NCBI RefSeq assembly: GCF_030409715.1
Contig: NZ_JAUFQI010000001.1
Span: 186,001-250,000 of the forward strand
From: Reinekea marina
GTDB lineage: Bacteria > Pseudomonadota > Gammaproteobacteria > Pseudomonadales > Natronospirillaceae
Length of the DNA stretch: 64,000 nucleotides
Direction of reading: 5' to 3'
Position 1 is the first letter of the stretch. Each line of letters opens with the position of its first letter. A model generated the notes under the pieces. That model saw only the letters and a program-made list of their open reading frames with translations, was not told the DNA's origin and searched no databases. The translations under genes were made by a program, and so were the position numbers. Below, piece after piece: positions 49,302-58,166 of the stretch.

Positions 49302-49316
49302 TTGCACAATGTGCAA
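49302..49316. promoter_or_regulatory. Perfect palindrome TTGCACAATGTGCAA
   Basis: A 15-bp dyad with a single central base, about 60 bp upstream of the leader ORF. It is placed where an operator for the exporter operon would sit; the regulator is unknown. Confidence 0.5.
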
Positions 49317-49403
49317 CTGAGTGTCGACAAAGTTAGAACAAGCCATTCAAAAAGGCAAGCGCTTTTTGGAAAACTTTTTAAATCAGTGTTGCATTTTAAA
49401 TTT

Positions 49404-49443
49404 GAAAGGCGCAGTATCACGCCAAATTTCTATCGCCTTTTTC
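49404..49443 (+). terminator. Possible intrinsic terminator
   Basis: GAAAGGCG (49404-49411) / CGCCTTTTTC (49434-49443) with a 22-nt loop. It also works in mirror image on the minus strand. Confidence 0.4.
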
Positions 49444-49473
49444 ACGGCGTTTTCTCAATTCGGAGGGTTAAAT

Positions 49474-49515
49474 ATGATTGTATTAAACAAAACGCACTTA
49501 GGATCTGGCGCGTAA
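49474..49515 (+). CDS. Candidate 13-aa small ORF upstream of rsgA
   Basis: ATG at 49474 behind a strong SD (GGAGGG, 49462-49467). Predicted peptide MIVLNKTHLGSGA, stop TAA. A terminator-like hairpin follows before rsgA. It could be a leader peptide or chance; there is no homology evidence. Confidence 0.4.
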   Translation: MIVLNKTHLGSGA

Positions 49516-49570
49516 TTTAACACTCTTTTTAAAAATTACCTTCAGCTTCTCGGTGCTTAACTTTTGCATC

Positions 49571-49596
49571 GGGCCATCTATTGATGACCCTTTTTA
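49571..49596 (+). terminator. Terminator-like hairpin in the rsgA leader
   Basis: GGGCCATC / GATGACCC 8-bp stem with one mismatch, TATT loop, then TTTTT. Lies about 25 bp before the rsgA start. Confidence 0.55.
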
Positions 49597-49621
49597 ATTT
49601 TATTAATTTGGGGTTATACCA

Positions 49622-50683
49622 TTGAACAATCCAAATAAAATGTCACTGACCGATCTCGGTTGGCGACCTATTTTACAACAACAATTAACGTTAGAAGATT
49701 TAGAACAAGGCTATGTTGCTCGCGTTGTTAGTGCTCAACGGGATGTTATCGGCGTTTTATCTGAACAAGGCGAGTCATTATTGCCTCTCAGATTATTTGA
49801 TCAAAAAGATGATCCAGAGTTTCGACCCACGGTAGGGGATTGGGTTTGGGTAGATTTTGAACACAGTCGTGCACGTGTATTCGAGCGTTTAAGTTATTTA
49901 AAACGCACGGCGGCTGGCAGCAACCCAAAACCTCAATCGATAGCCGCAAATGTTGATACGTTGTTTTTAGTTAGCTCGTGCAATAAAGACTTTAACGTCA
50001 GTAAGTTAGAACGCTATTTGGCTCTGGCATTAGAGGCAAAAATTCCGACAGTGATTGTTCTCACAAAAGCCGATCTGACAAACAGTGTTGAAGACTATGA
50101 AGCCCAAGCAAAAAGCATACATGTAAACACACCCGTGGTGGTAGTGGATGCTTTATCTGAAGAAGCGATTGACCACCTTAAACCTTGGCTGGTCAAAGGT
50201 GATGCCATTGCCTTTGTTGGGTCCTCTGGTGTGGGAAAATCTACGCTTACGAATGCAGTTCTGGGTAGAGAGGCACAGGCGACCCAAGGCATTCGGGTAG
50301 ATGATGCCAAAGGACGGCACACTACAACGGATCGATCAATGCACCTTTCTCCGACGGGGACTTGGGTAATAGACACACCCGGTATGAGAGAGCTTAGAAT
50401 TACGGATGTGAGCGATGGCATTGCTGAAGTATTCGATGATATTGAAGCTTTGAAGTTGCGATGTAAGTTTCGTAATTGTCAACATGAAGGTGATGAAGGA
50501 TGTGCCATTCAAGAGGCCATTGAGGCTGGCGAACTGACAATGCGCCGCTGGTCGAACTACCTCAAACTACAAAGAGAAGCAGACTTCGCAGCCAGTAATA
50601 AATGGCAACAACGTGAGAAGCACCGGCAATTTGGTAAGATGATAAACAACCATCTTAAGCAAAAGAAAACGCTAAAGTACTAG
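49622..50683 (+). CDS. rsgA: Small ribosomal subunit biogenesis GTPase RsgA
   Basis: 353 aa from a TTG at 49622 (GGGG about 8 nt upstream; the ATG at 49640 has no SD). Circularly permuted GTPase: OB fold first, then VVLTKADL (G4), GSSGVGKSTL (G1), DTPGMREL (G3), and a zinc-knuckle end with CKFRNCQHEGDEGCAI. Removes assembly factors from the 30S subunit. Confidence 0.96.
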   Translation: MNNPNKMSLTDLGWRPILQQQLTLEDLEQGYVARVVSAQRDVIGVLSEQGESLLPLRLFDQKDDPEFRPTVGDWVWVDFEHSRARVFERLSYLKRTAAGSNPKPQSIAANVDTLFLVSSCNKDFNVSKLERYLALALEAKIPTVIVLTKADLTNSVEDYEAQAKSIHVNTPVVVVDALSEEAIDHLKPWLVKGDAIAFVGSSGVGKSTLTNAVLGREAQATQGIRVDDAKGRHTTTDRSMHLSPTGTWVIDTPGMRELRITDVSDGIAEVFDDIEALKLRCKFRNCQHEGDEGCAIQEAIEAGELTMRRWSNYLKLQREADFAASNKWQQREKHRQFGKMINNHLKQKKTLKY

Positions 50684-50686
50684 CAT

Positions 50687-50712
50687 TAAAAAAGGGGCTA
50701 GCGCCCCTTTAA
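50687..50712. terminator. Bidirectional terminator between rsgA and the oxygenase gene
   Basis: AAAAAAAGGGGC-TAGC-GCCCCTTT, with A/T runs on both sides of a GC stem, between convergent genes. Confidence 0.88.
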
Positions 50713-50717
50713 CTGCC

Positions 50718-51653
50718 TTACTTTACCAGGCCGATTTCTCGTAAGCGTTCCATTAGGTAGTCATGAGCCGTCGTGGGTTCAAACTGTTTCGGATTTTCTT
50801 CGGTGACGCATTGAGGCAAGCAATCTAAAGACATATCTGGATTGGCGTGCATGAAAAACGGAATCGAGTAACGTGACGTTTTTCCAGCTTCGCCTTTTGG
50901 ATTCACCACTCGATGCGTTGTTGAAGGCAGCACTTTATTGGTTAAACGTTGCAGCATGTCACCAACGTTACAAATAATCGTACCTTCGATCATTGAGATG
51001 CCAACCCATTCGCCTTTTTTACTGAGCACTTCTAAACCTTCTTGCTCGGAACCGACCAGTAACGTAATAAGGTTAATGTCTTCATGTGCACCAGCACGAA
51101 CATTCGGTAAGCTCGGATCGGTAATAGGCGGGTAGTGTAATGGGCGTAAAATTGAGTTACCCCAGTTTGCCTTGTCTTCAAAGAAATCCGCTTTTTCACC
51201 TATAAATAACGCAAATGCTCTTAACATTGTATTGGCCAGCTTATCGAGCTCGGTAAACAGCTCTAACATGACCGGCTTAAACTCAGGAACTTCTTCAGGC
51301 CATACATTCGGCGTCAACTGCGGGTACGGTGGTGTTCCGCTAATTTCACGGCCTACGTGCCAAAACTCTTTTAAATCTACATGGTCTGCGTTTTTAGCAA
51401 TTTCAGTTCCGAAAGGCGTATAACCGCGAGTACCACCGTTGTCTTTAAAGTACTGTTTTTTAGTGTCTTCTGGCAACGAAAAAACCGCTTCCATAACAGC
51501 CATGGCACGTCGAATGAGGTCTGTAGAAATACCATGGTTTTGAATGCCCGCAAAGCCCCATTCTTGGTAGGCTGCGCCTAGTTGGGCAACGAACGCATCT
51601 TGGTCTTTCGCAAAACTAGAGATATCAAGTGTTGGTACGGTGGGTTGAGTCAT
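50718..51653 (-). CDS. 2-oxoglutarate/Fe(II) oxygenase, isopenicillin N synthase family
   Basis: 311 aa. Iron ligands H-x-D in AHEDINLITLL and the distal His in TTHRVV, then the 2OG-binding R-x-S in SRYSIPFF. N-terminal DIOX_N segment (WGFAGIQNHGI). Substrate unknown; its position behind the BMP-type nucleoside transporter suggests a role in purine or pyrimidine salvage (inference). A terminator lies between it and the permease gene upstream. Confidence 0.92.
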   Translation of the reverse strand: MTQPTVPTLDISSFAKDQDAFVAQLGAAYQEWGFAGIQNHGISTDLIRRAMAVMEAVFSLPEDTKKQYFKDNGGTRGYTPFGTEIAKNADHVDLKEFWHVGREISGTPPYPQLTPNVWPEEVPEFKPVMLELFTELDKLANTMLRAFALFIGEKADFFEDKANWGNSILRPLHYPPITDPSLPNVRAGAHEDINLITLLVGSEQEGLEVLSKKGEWVGISMIEGTIICNVGDMLQRLTNKVLPSTTHRVVNPKGEAGKTSRYSIPFFMHANPDMSLDCLPQCVTEENPKQFEPTTAHDYLMERLREIGLVK

Positions 51654-51670
51654 TGTTATTTCGCCTTATT

Positions 51671-51707
51671 AAAAAAAACCTGCCAAGAGCTTGGCTCAAG
51701 ACAGGTT
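51671..51707 (-). terminator. Intrinsic terminator of the BMP-type ABC operon
   Basis: On the minus strand AACCTG ... CAGGTT encloses the palindrome CCAAGAGCTTGG and is followed by eight T. Confidence 0.88.
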
Positions 51708-51751
51708 GTCTCAGTGAAGCCCCAATCTAACGCTGGGTGAATTCAGTTATA

Positions 51752-52735
51752 TTAGGTACGCTCTTTCACGTACGGTTTACCAATAGCTTTTGGTGCCACA
51801 GCTCGGCCAATAAAGCCACCTAATAGGATGACCGTTAAGATGTATGGCAATGCTTCAATCAGCTGCACTGGGATGGTAAATGTACCAATAGCGGCTCCTT
51901 GAGTTCTGTCTGCAATAGCTTGCAAGATACCAAACATTAAGCAGGCTAACAGTGCGCCACGAGGATGCCATTTACCAAAAATTAGCGCCGCTAAGGCCAT
52001 ATAACCTTTACCCGCACTCATGTTCGGTAAGAACTGAGCCGTTACCGCAACCGATAAATAAACACCGGCCAAACCAGCCAGAATACCACAAATTAACAAG
52101 GCAGAATAACGCATGGTGGTAACAGAAATACCCGCGGTATCTACAGCCGATGGGTTTTCACCTACGGCTCGAAGGCGCAAGCCAAAGCGTGTTTTAAATA
52201 ATATAAACCAGGTAATCGGAACCATGATAAGTGCCACATAGACCAGCAAAAAGTGCCCGCTGATCAGCTCGGAATAAATACCCCCAATGATAGGAACATC
52301 GGCTAACGCATCGGCAAACGGAAAATTAAGTGGTTCGAAGCGAGCATTAATGCCATTCGCAGAATCTACTAGGTTTGGCGTGTTACCACCTTGCTTAAAC
52401 CAGTAATTACCCAGTGCAGCCGTTAAACCGGCCGCTAAAATGTTAATGGCCATACCAGAAACGACTTGGTCACCGTTGTGAGTAACCGTTGCAAATGCGT
52501 GCATCATTGCAAATACAACCGAAACCATTACACCGGCCAAAAGGCCCATCCAAGGTGAGTTGGTTACATAGGCCGCAGCAGCACCGGCAAAGGCCGATGC
52601 CAAAATTTTGCCTTCCAAAGCAATGTTTACGATACCAGATCGTTCTGAAAACATACCGGCCAAAGCCGCAAAGATTAGAGGCGTTGCTACACGCAATGTT
52701 GCATCTAAAATAAGGATTAAATTAGTGAACGCTTA
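51752..52735 (-). pseudogene. Nucleoside-type ABC permease (second subunit), 5' end removed by an IS
   Basis: The body is intact: LRVATPLIFAALAGMFSERSGIVNIALEG, eight or more membrane helices, and GKGYMALAALIFGKWHP. Coding extends upstream of the TTG at 52696 (codons for FTNLILILDAT), but a TAA and the IS end stop it near 52735. The missing start, ATG GAT AAT GGT AT, survives at 54141-54128 on the other side of the element, two bases after the stop of the first permease gene. Expression now needs an internal start (TTG 52696) or an IS-borne signal, so transport may be lost. Confidence 0.85.
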
Positions 52736-52749
52736 TATGGACCCACCCC

Positions 52750-53023
52750 GTTTGCAAGACATATTTGATCATCATGTGAGAGAAAATCATTGCTCTCATA
52801 TATCCGGCCTTTGACTGAAGGTGTTTTTGACCTCCTGGCCCCGATGGTTATCTGCGCTCAACCCCCTCATCATCCATACGGCCTCGAAGGCCAATGCGCG
52901 TGTAAGGGTTCGGATGAGCCGGTCTGACCTATCTCACCATCCGATCAATCTGTCTTTTGCAACTGAAGTGAAAGGTAATTACTTTCTCTTATTATATTGC
53001 CAGCCTTTGGCTGGCGTTTGCTT
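52750..53023 (-). ncRNA. Candidate bridge (guide) RNA region of the IS1111-type element
   Basis: The long 3' non-coding end is where IS1111-group elements encode their bridge RNA. Stem-loops visible: GCCAGCC-TTT-GGCTGGC (52999-53015), GGCCT-CGA-AGGCC (52880-52892) and TGAGAG / CTCTCA (52777-52798). The RNA segment ATGGATGATG (complement of about 52867-52877) matches the disrupted target ATGGATAATG at 9 of 10 positions, which may be a target-guide loop or chance. Confidence 0.45.
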
Positions 53024-54040
53024 CTATACCGCTAAGCGGTAACTCTCTTCTCGGGCCATAACTACCCAAGCAATACGTGCTAGTTTATTAGCTACAGCGA
53101 CACAGGCTTTATTATGCCCGCGGCGCGCCAACAGTGCTTGTGCCCAACAACTGAAGCGATCGATCTTGCCGGCCGAATGCATGAGTACTGCGCGAGCACC
53201 GTGTATCAATAGAGTGCGTAAGTAGCCGTTACCCCGTTTACTGATCCCAAGTAAACCTGCCTTGCCGCCACTGGCGTGTTGCCCAGGTACGAGGCCAATC
53301 CACGCAGAAAAATGACGACCATTCACAAAGTTTTTGCCATCGCCTGCAGCCGCATACAATGCACTGGCGGTTATTGCGCCGATGCCCAACACGCCTTCTA
53401 GGCGTTTACAGGTCTCGTTCTCTTTGTTCACTGCTTTTATCCTTTGCTCGCAGATGTGCAGTCGTTGATCCAGTTCGTACAGCTCGTCGAGCAAGTCGGC
53501 AAAGAGCTCTCGTGCCATAACCGTTAAACCATTTTCTGCATCTTCTAATACTTCCGGCAATGTTCGGCGTACAGAGGCAATCCCTTGGTTAATCACAATC
53601 CCATACTCCGCCAGTAACCCTCGTACCTGATTGACCAATCCGGTACGGGCCTTTTTAAGACGTTCACGGCGGCAGTGATAATTCTGTACATCTTGTTGCT
53701 CAATACTCTTGATAGGCACAAAGCGCATCGTTGGCCGCTGCGCGGCTTCAGCGATTGCCTCAGCATCGTTGTAGTCGTTTTTATTACCTTTTAAAAACGG
53801 CTTGACGTACTGCGGCGCGATAAGTTTGACCTGATGACCTTGCGCAATAAACGCCCACGCCCAGTAGTTGGCGCCGCCGCAGGCTTCCATCACAATTAAA
53901 CACGGATCTAAGTTTGCCATGTAAGCCAAAACCTCTTTTCGACGCAGCTGCTTTTTCTTAACCAGCTTGCCCATCCGGTTGGTAGCAAACAGATGAAAAA
54001 CAGACTTTGCAATATCTAACCCAATCGTTGTAATCTTCAT
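53024..54040 (-). CDS. IS110 family transposase (DEDD recombinase)
   Basis: 338 aa from the ATG at 54040 (the longer frame starts at TTG). RuvC-like DEDD residues: GLDIAKSVF, VMEACGGANYW, NKNDYNDAEAIAEA. Coiled-coil middle, then the Transposase_20 domain (LEGVLGIGAITASAL) with the catalytic Ser region LLGISKRGNGYLRTLLIHGA. The reading frame is intact, so the element may still be active. Confidence 0.95.
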   Translation of the reverse strand: MKITTIGLDIAKSVFHLFATNRMGKLVKKKQLRRKEVLAYMANLDPCLIVMEACGGANYWAWAFIAQGHQVKLIAPQYVKPFLKGNKNDYNDAEAIAEAAQRPTMRFVPIKSIEQQDVQNYHCRRERLKKARTGLVNQVRGLLAEYGIVINQGIASVRRTLPEVLEDAENGLTVMARELFADLLDELYELDQRLHICEQRIKAVNKENETCKRLEGVLGIGAITASALYAAAGDGKNFVNGRHFSAWIGLVPGQHASGGKAGLLGISKRGNGYLRTLLIHGARAVLMHSAGKIDRFSCWAQALLARRGHNKACVAVANKLARIAWVVMAREESYRLAV

Positions 54041-54127
54041 ATCGACCCACTCCGCTTCTGTTAAATGGTTTGTGTTCAACTTCCATTTTGGCCCATTATG
54101 AGGCCGATAGGGAAGTGGGGTGGGTCC

Positions 54128-54141
54128 ATACCATTATCCAT
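54128..54141 (-). pseudogene. Severed start of the interrupted permease gene
   Basis: ATG GAT AAT GGT AT directly after GGAGG and the first-permease stop codon: the original start (M-D-N-G) of the gene continued at 52735. Confidence 0.75.
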
Positions 54142-54143
54142 GA

Positions 54144-55265
54144 TTAAGCCTCCTTCGCATCTGGTTTAGTTAACAGCGCAGACAATTTTAAATACGCTTT
54201 TTCAACAGGGTGCTTTGTCATGTTTTCTAAGGCACTAGAGAACAAGATAACTAAGCCTTGTAAGACGACGATTATGCGAGGGTCAACGCCGTATTCAAAC
54301 TGCAACTCACCGCCACCTTGATACAAGAAACCAAATAACAAGCTTGCTAAGATAATACCCACTGGGTGGTTTCGGCCAATTAATGCTACCGCAATACCTG
54401 TAAATCCAAAGCCATTGACAAGGTTCAGTTTAATTTGGTGGGCTTCACCTTGAACCACGTTAAGCGCGAAGAAACCGGCTAACATGCCAGAAACCAGCAT
54501 GGTCATAATAATAGTTTTATCAAGCGGGATACCGGCGTATTTAGCCGCACTTGGGTTTTGCCCAGTGGCTCTAATTTCATAGCCCCAACGGGTACGCCAC
54601 ATAAAGAAGTACACACCCACACAGCATATTAATGCCCAAACTATTGATAGGTTTAAAGGTGAGCGCTGCAGGTTTATGCCTAAAGGCGAAAGCACTTCAG
54701 ATATTTTTGGAATCCAAGCCGATTGAGCAAAGACCGCACTTTCAACTGACATCGAGCCTTCAACTTTGAAGACTTCTACTAATAGATAACCCATCAAAGA
54801 TGCTGCAATGAAGTTGAACATAATGGTCGTAATTACAATGTGAGAGCCACGCTTAGCTTGTAAAAAGGCTGGAATATAAGCCCATGCTGCACCAAAAATG
54901 CCCGCCGCCATAATGCTAAGCGGTAACAGAATGATGAAAGGCAGTACGTCACCTAAGGCTAAACAGACAATGCCTACGCCCAATGCACCCACATAGGCCT
55001 GGCCTTCGCCGCCAATGTTGAATAAGCCCGCCTGAAAGGCAACCGCCACCGCTAGGCCAGTAAAAATAAAGCTCGTTGTGTAATAAAGGGTATAACCCCA
55101 GCCGTAAGAATCACCAAAGGCACCATAGGCCATCGTGTTTACAGCTTCAATTGGGTTAATGTCTAAGTACCAAAACATAATACCGGCTGCGAGCGCCGCT
55201 AACATGATGTTAACGATGGGGATAATGACTACATAGATCCACGCGGGAATTCGTTGCGCACTCAT
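54144..55265 (-). CDS. Nucleoside-type ABC transporter permease (first subunit)
   Basis: 373 aa, about eight to ten membrane helices, BPD_transp_2 family. GLAVAVAFQAGLFNIGGEGQAYVGALG and NPVGIILASLLFGFLYQGG are typical of the NupP/YufP type. The start overlaps the ATPase gene stop by 4 bp. Partner of the split permease 51752-52735. Confidence 0.94.
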   Translation of the reverse strand: MSAQRIPAWIYVVIIPIVNIMLAALAAGIMFWYLDINPIEAVNTMAYGAFGDSYGWGYTLYYTTSFIFTGLAVAVAFQAGLFNIGGEGQAYVGALGVGIVCLALGDVLPFIILLPLSIMAAGIFGAAWAYIPAFLQAKRGSHIVITTIMFNFIAASLMGYLLVEVFKVEGSMSVESAVFAQSAWIPKISEVLSPLGINLQRSPLNLSIVWALICCVGVYFFMWRTRWGYEIRATGQNPSAAKYAGIPLDKTIIMTMLVSGMLAGFFALNVVQGEAHQIKLNLVNGFGFTGIAVALIGRNHPVGIILASLLFGFLYQGGGELQFEYGVDPRIIVVLQGLVILFSSALENMTKHPVEKAYLKLSALLTKPDAKEA

Positions 55266-56821
55266 ACGTTGGTCTCCTGCTGCAGTGCTTTAACTTCATC
55301 AGGCACAATATTGGCCATCATTAATCCTAAGATTTGTTCATTTGCCTTATCGGCCGGTACTTCACCGACGATTTGTCCATCGAACATCACCAAAATTCGA
55401 TCCGCTAAGCTCATGATTTCCTCAAGCTCAACGGAAATGAGCAACACGGCTTTGCCGGCATCTCGCATATCGATAACGCGTTGGTGAATGGTTTCAATTG
55501 CACCGATATCAACACCACGAGTAGGCTGACCAACCAAAAGTACATCGGGGTCTTGTTCCATTTCTCGTGCAATGACTAGTTTTTGCTGGTTACCACCAGA
55601 GAAATTTGCGGCTTTGAGATTTGGGTCTTGAGGACGCACATCCCATTTTTCCATTTTGGCTTTGCAGTCTTCGGTAATGGCTTCGACTTTCGTGAGTAAT
55701 TTACCGTTGTAGTCTTGATGGCGATGGAAACCAAGAATATAGGCTTGTTCCGCAGGGAAAGAGTTAATCAAACCCATCTTATGTCGGTCTTCAGGAATGT
55801 GACCCACTTTTATGTCGCGTATTTCAGAGGGTGTTAACGGGTTTTCTTTAGTGATGGTATGCCCGTTAATGTCGATAGAACCATTTTGCAAAGGCTCAAT
55901 CCCAGCGATAACATCTAAAAGCTCAGACTGACCATTACCACTGACACCGGCAACACCAACAATTTCACCAGCACGCACGTTGAAGCTCACATTATCAAGG
56001 CGAACAACGCCGGCATCGTTTTTCAATGAGACGTTTTTAACGTCTAGCAATACGTCTTTTGGTTCTGCAGGTTGCTTATCAACACGCAACAGAACTTTAC
56101 GGCCGACCATTAATTCAGCTAAGTCTTCACGGCTGGTTTCGGCGGTTTTAACATGAGCCACCATTTCACCACGACGCATAATGCTAACGTTATCTGTGGC
56201 GGCCATAATTTCTTGTAACTTATGGGTGATCAACATAACGGTATTGCCTTGCTCTTTCAGCGAGGCTAATACTTTAAATAGATGCTCTGTTTCTTGTGGC
56301 GTAAGTACGCCCGTCGGCTCATCTAAAATTAAGATTTTAGCGCCTCGGTACAGAGCTTTTAAAATTTCGACGCGCTGCTGCATACCCACAGACAGCTCTT
56401 GAACCGGTGTATCTAAAGGCACATCTAAGCCATATTCATCGGCTAGGCGTTTTAACTCTGCACGAGCTTTATCAAGACTTTTATCGATTAACTCGCCGCT
56501 CTCAGCGCCTAATACAACGTTTTCTAGGGCGGTAAAGTTTTGAATCAACATAAAGTGTTGGTGAACCATGCCGATGCCTGAAGCAATGGCCACTTTTGAA
56601 TCGCTGATTCGGGTAACTTCGCCATCGATAAGAATATCGCCTTCATCGGCTTCATAGAAGCCATAGATAATACTCATTAAGGTCGATTTGCCGGCACCAT
56701 TTTCTCCGACAATGCCGTGAATGGTTCCTTTTTCGACTTTCAGATCGATATATTTGTTTGCGTGAACGGCACCGAAACGCTTGTCGATACCACGCAACTC
56801 TATTGCGAGTTGAGTTGTCAT
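55262..56821 (-). CDS. Nucleoside-type ABC transporter ATP-binding protein (two NBDs)
   Basis: 519 aa. First NBD: Walker A GENGAGKSTLMSI, signature LSVGMQQRVEIL, Walker B ILILDEPTGVL. Second NBD has a weak Walker A (GVSGNGQSELL) and the sugar/nucleoside-type signature FSGGNQQKLVIARE. YufO/NupO/RbsA architecture. Energises the two permeases. Confidence 0.95.
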   Translation of the reverse strand: MTTQLAIELRGIDKRFGAVHANKYIDLKVEKGTIHGIVGENGAGKSTLMSIIYGFYEADEGDILIDGEVTRISDSKVAIASGIGMVHQHFMLIQNFTALENVVLGAESGELIDKSLDKARAELKRLADEYGLDVPLDTPVQELSVGMQQRVEILKALYRGAKILILDEPTGVLTPQETEHLFKVLASLKEQGNTVMLITHKLQEIMAATDNVSIMRRGEMVAHVKTAETSREDLAELMVGRKVLLRVDKQPAEPKDVLLDVKNVSLKNDAGVVRLDNVSFNVRAGEIVGVAGVSGNGQSELLDVIAGIEPLQNGSIDINGHTITKENPLTPSEIRDIKVGHIPEDRHKMGLINSFPAEQAYILGFHRHQDYNGKLLTKVEAITEDCKAKMEKWDVRPQDPNLKAANFSGGNQQKLVIAREMEQDPDVLLVGQPTRGVDIGAIETIHQRVIDMRDAGKAVLLISVELEEIMSLADRILVMFDGQIVGEVPADKANEQILGLMMANIVPDEVKALQQETNV

Positions 56822-56897
56822 GACGCACCTGATAGTTGGTTATTGAAAGACTAGACGATTAAAGAACAGTGGTCTGTTTTTTAATAGTCCAGATACG

Positions 56898-56929
56898 AAA
56901 AAAGGCATTGGCTCTTAAGCCAATGCCTT
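56898..56929 (-). terminator. Terminator between the binding-protein gene and the transporter genes
   Basis: AAGGCATTGGC / GCCAATGCCTT 11-bp stem, 6-nt loop, then six T on the minus strand. It would let binding protein 1 be made in excess of the ATPase and permeases, with read-through to the rest. Confidence 0.9.
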
Positions 56930-56943
56930 AATTTTAATCGATC

Positions 56944-57942
56944 TTAGTAGTTACAAGTGTTGTCAGACATGTAGTCGTGAACCTTGATCTTACCAGCGAT
57001 GATGTCAGCTTTGATTGCATCTACCTTCGCTTTTTCATCTGCAGAAATCAGTGCTTCGTTGTGCTGATCAACCGCGTAGTCAACACCACCTTCTGCTAGA
57101 CCAAGAACCTGAATACCTGGAGTCCACTCACCGTTTTGAGCATCTTCCCAAGCACCGTAAGCTGCAACACCAACACGCTTAACCATAGACGTTAACATTG
57201 TGCCTGGCTGGATGTGGTTTTGGTTTGAATCTACACCAATTGCGAAAACGCCTTCGTCTTTAGCGGCCTGATAAACACCGATACCGGTACCACCAGCAGC
57301 TGCGAATACAGTGTCTGCGCCTTTAGAGATTTGAGACTTAGCAAGCTCAGAACCACGAGCAGGGTCATTAAATGCTGTTGGCGTAGAACCTGCCATGTTT
57401 TGTAATACAGTGATGTCACCAGAAATGTGCTTAGCACCTTGCTCATAACCACATGCGAACTTACGAATAAGAGGAATGTCCATTCCGCCTACGAAGCCTA
57501 CAGTGTTTGATTCAGACTTAAGTGCCGCTAATGCACCCACTAGGAAAGAACCTTCATGCTCAGAGAAAACAATAGACTGAACGTTTGGTAGATCAACAAC
57601 CATATCAATGATGACGAACTGGCTATCTGGGAACTCAGCCGCAACTTTAGTTACTGAAGAAGCCATGTTGAAACCAACGGCAACGATTGGGCTATTGCCA
57701 CGACTCGCTAAACGACGAAGACCCTGTTCACGCTGCTCTTCGTTTTGTGGTTCAAATTCACGAACGGCAACGCCTTTATCCATAGAGAACTTCTCAGCTC
57801 CGTTACGGAATACAGCTTCGTTGAATGATTTATCGAACTTACCTGCGGTATCGTAAACAACCGCTGGGTTAAAGTCTGCTGCGATGGCAGATGCAGACAT
57901 ACCGATAACGGTAGATGCAGCTAAAGTTAATAATGCTTTCAT
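56944..57942 (-). CDS. BMP family ABC substrate-binding protein 1
   Basis: 332 aa. Signal peptide (ALLTLAASTVIGMSASAIAA), then the Bmp/Med-type fold: VVYDTAGKFDKSFNEAVFRNG, FPDSQFVIIDMVVDLPNVQSIVFSEHEGSFLVG (described as the central block), and GGTGIGVYQAAKDEG. These bind nucleosides or purines. Paralogue of the next binding protein. Has its own promoter with an operator-like palindrome. Confidence 0.94.
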   Translation of the reverse strand: MKALLTLAASTVIGMSASAIAADFNPAVVYDTAGKFDKSFNEAVFRNGAEKFSMDKGVAVREFEPQNEEQREQGLRRLASRGNSPIVAVGFNMASSVTKVAAEFPDSQFVIIDMVVDLPNVQSIVFSEHEGSFLVGALAALKSESNTVGFVGGMDIPLIRKFACGYEQGAKHISGDITVLQNMAGSTPTAFNDPARGSELAKSQISKGADTVFAAAGGTGIGVYQAAKDEGVFAIGVDSNQNHIQPGTMLTSMVKRVGVAAYGAWEDAQNGEWTPGIQVLGLAEGGVDYAVDQHNEALISADEKAKVDAIKADIIAGKIKVHDYMSDNTCNY

Positions 57943-58014
57943 GGAGAGTCCTCTATACGTATTTATTGTTAGTGTTTCTAGTTTACGCGTGGCATACCAT
58001 TTGGTGGCGATGCC

Positions 58015-58043
58015 ACTTTAAGCTTTGTTGACCATATGGTCAA
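58015..58043 (-). promoter_or_regulatory. Promoter with palindromic operator for binding protein 1
   Basis: Minus strand TTGACC (58043-58038), 17-bp spacer, TAAAGT (58020-58015). The -35 is part of the perfect 16-bp palindrome TTGACCATATGGTCAA (58028-58043), a likely repressor site; the regulator is not in the window. Confidence 0.65.
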
Positions 58044-58166
58044 TGGAATTGCTTAAAATTCTTTTTCATTATACACGCTGAATGACCAGTTACATCGCTC
58101 AAGTCAACTTTCATTCATCTTTTATTCATAAATGAAATCAACTTCGATCGTGCCTAATTTTATTCA

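Larger units (their letters stand above)
52739..54127 (-). mobile_element. IS110 family element, IS1111-like
   Basis: About 1.39 kb with 11-bp terminal/subterminal inverted repeats GGACCCACCCC (52739-52749) and GGGGTGGGTCC (54117-54127). One DEDD transposase gene. About 285 bp of non-coding DNA lie 3' of the transposase and only about 85 bp 5' of it, the arrangement typical of the IS1111 group. It splits the second permease gene of the BMP-type transporter. Exact ends are uncertain by a few bases, because flanking TAT/ATA cannot be assigned. Confidence 0.9.

Noticed and set aside
49321..49515. 64-codon ORF (GTG start) covering the small ORF upstream of rsgA
   Set aside because: No SD at its start, and a terminator-like hairpin lies inside it. 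Only the final 13 codons have a strong SD and ATG.
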